Part shown: positions 31,183 through 34,790 of the stretch, piece by piece | Numbering within the stretch: position 1 is the stretch's first letter | Layout: the number at the start of each line of letters is the position of its first letter | Source of the DNA: Candidatus Woesearchaeota archaeon | Lineage (GTDB): Archaea; Nanobdellota; Nanobdellia; Woesearchaeales; BS150m-G63 | Length of the DNA stretch: 34,790 nucleotides | Reading direction: 5' to 3' | Assembly (NCBI GenBank): GCA_019322735.1 | Contig: JAHWIG010000005.1 | Span: 1-34,790, forward strand | Position numbers and translations under genes: made by a program | Notes under the pieces: generated by a model | Databases searched by the model: none | Told to the model about the DNA's origin: nothing | What the model saw: the letters and a program-made list of their open reading frames with translations, nothing else

Positions 31183-31395
31183 TTACCAGTCAAGTTCATC
31201 AAGATTGCTTTCTATCTCATCAAACTCATCTAAGCTAAAGTCCTCGTCAATAGCATCAATCTCTTCAATGTCTGTGCTAACAGCCTCTACTTCTCCTTGT
31301 TCCTGGTCTTCCAGTACTAGTTCGGGTTGCACTGCACAACCAAAAAAAAGGAAAAATAAAAGCAATGAACCCATTGCCTTATTCATATTTTTCAT
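31183..31395 (-). CDS. small acidic lipoprotein-like protein
   Basis: 70 residues. A basic start (MKNMNKAMG) and a hydrophobic stretch (SLLLFFLFF) end in GC at residues 19-20, a possible lipobox although -3 is Phe. The remaining 50 residues are strongly acidic (DEDFSLDEFDEIESNLDELD) with no other feature. GGAAGG lies six bases before the ATG. It lies 44 bases downstream of the large surface protein gene on the same strand and may be co-expressed with it. If exported, it would be a short acidic tail tethered to the membrane, perhaps binding Ca2+ or a basic partner; this is inference. Confidence 0.65.
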   Translation of the reverse strand: MKNMNKAMGSLLLFFLFFGCAVQPELVLEDQEQGEVEAVSTDIEEIDAIDEDFSLDEFDEIESNLDELDW

Positions 31396-31439
31396 TTTGT
31401 TTCCTTCCTATTTAAATATTTGTTATTACTTTATAGTTA

Positions 31440-34400
31440 TTATTTTGCAACATCAAAGTCTTTGATGAAGTTTTTGAATGCCACTAAATCTGCGACATTA
31501 AACTCGTTGTCATTATTAATATCAAAGTATGTGCCACCTAAATTCATAGCACCTACTTGCAGTATAGTATCCATAAACACTTCAATATCTCTGTTATCTA
31601 ATTGTCCATCCTTGACTAAATAAGCGTCAAAGAAGTTGATCATATTCTTTAAAGTGGTAACATCTAATACATCAACACTGCCATCTCCGTTTAAGTCATG
31701 AGTCTTTAATGCTCGTCTTGTGGTTATCATCTCTGCTAAAGCTTCAACATCTTTATCATCCAGTATTGGACCCTTAGCTATTACTACTGCTGGCACTTCT
31801 GTGATTTCCTCTTCTGGTAGTATCTCTATTGGTGTAGATACTTCACATTTTCCCCTATAGCTGATCTTTACTCCAGCTTTCTTGGCAAAGCAGCTATTGC
31901 TATATGTTTTTCCATTTACACCGCAAACTGGTGCATACTCTTTTGTGCAGAGTTCACCATATTGCTCACTAAGATCAAAATCCCTGATAAAGTTATTGAA
32001 TCTCCAAAGATCCGCATAATCTACATCTCCATCATCATCCATATCAAAGTAAGTTCCACCCAAGTTAGCCAATCCAACCTCTTCAATTAGTTGTGCAAAT
32101 ACCTTGACATCCTTCTTGTTCAACCTAGAGTTTTTATGTAGATATGCATCAAAGAAATTGATCATTCCAGCAAACACAGTTACATCAATTACGTTTGTTG
32201 TACCATCATCATTTAAGTCAAAGCCATCATAATATTCCTTTATCTTGCCTGCAACAAGAGCATCACCAAATATTTGGATATCTTTGCTATCCAATACATG
32301 GTCATGGTATACTATAGATGTCCCTGATGGGGCTGGAACAGTAGTTATTTCAGGCACAGAGGCAATTGGAGATGTAACCCAGGGACAGATATATTTTAAC
32401 TGTTTATGGTACCTCTCTAGAACCCTTTTTGCAAAAGGCATATCATCCGTCAAGAGTCTAACATTTATAATGGTGTTTTGGTCTCGAAGATTACAAAAAC
32501 TATCTTTGTCATCTGGAGCCATATTTACAGGATAACAGTAGGATTCCTCACCAAATGATACACTTTCAGTATCCATTCCACTAAAAACAAACTCTTCTTT
32601 CGTTCTAGAAAAGACCTCTCTTGCTTGGTTAATATTGGTATATCTTCTAATACCTAATGAAGCAATATATTCATCTGTTTCACTACCATAATAAAAAATG
32701 TGGATATATTCAGTTGCTGACTCTAAATCAAATAACCAAGTATATTCATCTTCACGAGGATACCATCTCATATATGATATTTTATTTTCTGAGAAGACAT
32801 CTTCCATATCTTCTTCTGTTAAAACAATATCTTCAACATCATATTCACAAGTATCTCCCAATTGAGTTATTTGGCCCGGTCCTTTTTTACAAGCACCATT
32901 ATTGCATCCATTTGGGCAGTTATCGTATTTAATCTTTAATCTATGTGAATCACAATATGATTGTATTAAAAGATTTTTATCAGTATATCCTTGCTCATAT
33001 CCACATTGATCATAAATTTTTGTTATGCCATTATCTATAGTTGCATATCCTTTGACATAAAAGTCATCGTTGATGTCATTATCGTAACATTTAGGTTTTT
33101 CTTTAAGACACCTTCCCTGTGAGCAACCATAATCACATTCAATAAATGGTTCAGAACTAAGTGAATTACCTTTGCAATAGAGTTCATTTAGTGTTTGACC
33201 GTCGATATTCCAACATTCATCAGTCCCAATTCCAACGTTACCCTCACTAGTAATCTCTTTAACAGTTCCTTTTTCATAATAATTCTTTCCGCCATCAGAA
33301 TCTGTGCATTTACCACGTATTTCAACTACTTCCCCTTCAACAGGAAAAGGAATTACTTGTAGTTCATCAACATCAACAGGAGCTAGCTGAGCAAAAGCAC
33401 TAGGTATACCTTTTAATTCAAATGGTGAGTTTGTTTTAGCTGGTTTACCATCTTTTACATAATAAACTGCAGATGGCTCATCATCAATAAGCAGTTCACC
33501 CTTGATAGAATCTCCAGTAGTCCTAAATGTTAAGCAGTCTTGATGTGGTCCAAATTTTGTTTTGAATTTCAATAAATTACCTTCATACAAATAAAGGTCA
33601 TTTCTCTCCCAGGCATATTCGCTCACAGCAATAAACTTGCCATTAGTCTTGATATTACCTTCGCTTAAATGCTCTTCTCCATCTCCACTTACACATAAAT
33701 GCCACTTATCATCATCCTGCCAGATGAAATATCCAAGATTCTCTCCAGGAGTATATTTTGGCTTATTGATTGCTTCTAAATGCCATCCTTCACTCCTAAC
33801 TAATCTTATAATATTATTAAGAATCTCATTAGCATCCCTAAATGCTTCTTTTGCCAATGCAAAATATTCCATAGCTCCTTCAGTATTATCAATAATAGTA
33901 AATCCCCATACTGATACTTGTTCTGTTGTAACTGTTGAACAATCTCCACTAACAGTGCTACCTTCAACTGCAACCTGCCCTGTTACGGTTGGACAATCTC
34001 CAGTAGTACTTCCACCTTCAACTTCTACTTGACCAGTAACTATCGAACTGCCGCCTTGTATCGTTAATGCTTTTTTATAATTTATTCTGGCTTTATTAAC
34101 CTTCTCACTAAATTCATCAATCAATTCTTCAATACCCTCAATACTCAGGCCCCTTTCTTCCATATCACCTAATATGTTTTCTAGCCTTTCTTCTAATAAA
34201 TCTAGTCTTGCAAGAACAATAATAACCTTCTTTTCCTTCAATAATGCCCTTACTTTTTTCACAAATTCTTTTATTTCTTTAATTTCTCTCTTAAGATTAT
34301 TAGAAATCCCTTTAATCTCTTCCTTGCTGGTTTTTATAGTAATTGCATCTATTTTATCCTTAATCTTCTCAATACGCCCATTCAAGATATTCCATACATC

Positions 34401-34790
34401 CTTAATCTCACTTACTTGCTCCTCAGTCAAGTCTTCTGATGCAGTAACCTTATACTTAACCTTTTCTAAGCTCTTAATCAACATATCTGTCAAATGAGTT
34501 AGATATTTCTTTGCATGCATAGCCATCTCTTCTCTAACCTTAATACATTCTTTAGAAATATCCCCTTCACATACAGTTATTTTTGGTTTTATAGATAAAA
34601 ATTCTTGCTTTATTGATGGAAATTCTTTTTTCTTTATCAAATAAATATTATTAGCTTCTTCAACATTCTGTGTTGCCTCAACTGCTATTGACTGAGCAAT
34701 CTTTCTTTTAAAGAACGCTTTTTTTCTTAATTCTTGTTTTTCCTTTAATATTTTATCAACATCAATTTCTTCTATTTTAACAGGCCCTTT
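31440..34790 (-). CDS. large surface protein with dockerin-like and Kazal domains, N-terminus beyond the window
   Basis: At least 1,116 codons. The frame stays open to the right edge (34641-34790 has no stop), so the apparent TTG start at 34640 is not real and the signal peptide lies outside. From the N-terminal side: a charged helical region (about 34700-34090); two copies of an 18-residue VTGQV-VEG-S-GDC repeat (about 33930-34050); a beta-rich domain; Cys-rich repeats (32870-33320) with CTDSDGGKNYYEKG and GCSQGRC/GCNNGAC motifs; a domain of unknown type; a dockerin-like unit (31960-32296); a Kazal domain (31843-31950: APVCGVNGKTYSNSC); and a second dockerin-like unit (31443-31760). The EF-hand-like loops are DLNDDGTTNVIDV, DMDDDGDVDYADL, DLNGDGSVDVLDV and DINNDNEFNVADL. 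It likely works at the cell surface in calcium-dependent attachment or assembly. Confidence 0.83.
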   Translation of the reverse strand, partial: KGPVKIEEIDVDKILKEKQELRKKAFFKRKIAQSIAVEATQNVEEANNIYLIKKKEFPSIKQEFLSIKPKITVCEGDISKECIKVREEMAMHAKKYLTHLTDMLIKSLEKVKYKVTASEDLTEEQVSEIKDVWNILNGRIEKIKDKIDAITIKTSKEEIKGISNNLKREIKEIKEFVKKVRALLKEKKVIIVLARLDLLEERLENILGDMEERGLSIEGIEELIDEFSEKVNKARINYKKALTIQGGSSIVTGQVEVEGGSTTGDCPTVTGQVAVEGSTVSGDCSTVTTEQVSVWGFTIIDNTEGAMEYFALAKEAFRDANEILNNIIRLVRSEGWHLEAINKPKYTPGENLGYFIWQDDDKWHLCVSGDGEEHLSEGNIKTNGKFIAVSEYAWERNDLYLYEGNLLKFKTKFGPHQDCLTFRTTGDSIKGELLIDDEPSAVYYVKDGKPAKTNSPFELKGIPSAFAQLAPVDVDELQVIPFPVEGEVVEIRGKCTDSDGGKNYYEKGTVKEITSEGNVGIGTDECWNIDGQTLNELYCKGNSLSSEPFIECDYGCSQGRCLKEKPKCYDNDINDDFYVKGYATIDNGITKIYDQCGYEQGYTDKNLLIQSYCDSHRLKIKYDNCPNGCNNGACKKGPGQITQLGDTCEYDVEDIVLTEEDMEDVFSENKISYMRWYPREDEYTWLFDLESATEYIHIFYYGSETDEYIASLGIRRYTNINQAREVFSRTKEEFVFSGMDTESVSFGEESYCYPVNMAPDDKDSFCNLRDQNTIINVRLLTDDMPFAKRVLERYHKQLKYICPWVTSPIASVPEITTVPAPSGTSIVYHDHVLDSKDIQIFGDALVAGKIKEYYDGFDLNDDGTTNVIDVTVFAGMINFFDAYLHKNSRLNKKDVKVFAQLIEEVGLANLGGTYFDMDDDGDVDYADLWRFNNFIRDFDLSEQYGELCTKEYAPVCGVNGKTYSNSCFAKKAGVKISYRGKCEVSTPIEILPEEEITEVPAVVIAKGPILDDKDVEALAEMITTRRALKTHDLNGDGSVDVLDVTTLKNMINFFDAYLVKDGQLDNRDIEVFMDTILQVGAMNLGGTYFDINNDNEFNVADLVAFKNFIKDFDVAK
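31443..32296 (-). repeat. duplicated ~105-residue dockerin-like unit around a Kazal domain
   Basis: Two units (32296-31960 and 31760-31443) share MINFFDAYL, NLGGTYFD and the loops D-[LM/I]-[ND]-x-D at equal spacing. They differ enough to be an old duplication. The Kazal domain lies between them. Confidence 0.8.

Overview
The window is AT-rich archaeal chromosome. The evidence is an Orc1/Cdc6 initiator, aIF5B, aEF-1beta with its usual zinc-ribbon neighbour, Trm1, RtcA, NreA, a PIN-ATPase-KH (PINA-type) protein, an archaeal-type SRP RNA, an archaeal initiator tRNA, and TATA boxes about 25 bases before many start codons. Small intergenic gaps, overlapping genes, DUF5752-type proteins, an SLT/LysM enzyme and a Cys-rich dockerin-like surface protein suggest a DPANN archaeon of the Woesearchaeota/Pacearchaeota kind. 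That placement is inference; no 16S rRNA is present.

Layout. Bases 1-7.4 kb (minus strand): the start of an unknown gene, orc1, serS, the PINA-like ATPase, a secreted transglutaminase-like protein, tRNA-Ser(GCU) and a ZIP metal transporter. 7.5-11.7 kb: initiator tRNA-Met, NreA with a C-terminal PIP-like motif, a membrane-anchored lytic transglycosylase, superoxide dismutase, a DHH phosphoesterase and tRNA-Gly(UCC). 11.8-14.7 kb: a PIG-L deacetylase/GT4 glycosyltransferase pair, an MBL-fold hydrolase and the SRP RNA.

14.7-22.9 kb is a compact glycogen-type alpha-glucan locus arranged divergently around one regulator. Leftward are a GT4/GT5 glycogen-synthase-like enzyme, a GH57 amylase and a small DUF5752 membrane protein. 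Rightward are an AsnC/Lrp-type regulator, a GT3 (eukaryote-type) glycogen synthase, a GalT-like uridylyltransferase and a GDE-type debranching enzyme. The regulator start codon lies inside a perfect inverted repeat, and the GT3 leader holds two tandem hairpins whose arms could re-pair.

23-34.8 kb: a small membrane protein, aIF5B, a secreted small protein, Trm1, a HAD-like nucleotidase, aEF-1beta plus a 56-residue zinc ribbon, a long coiled-coil protein that carries a second DUF5752-like domain, RtcA, a small acidic lipoprotein-like gene and a large surface protein with dockerin-like and Kazal modules. The surface protein runs off the right edge.

The strongest leads are the DUF5752-linked glucan locus with its operator and hairpin leader, a near-identical leader element in front of aIF5B and aEF-1beta, and the dockerin/Kazal surface protein. 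No stretch over 300 bases lacks a gene or RNA. Functions are assigned by motif and family recognition only; no search was run.
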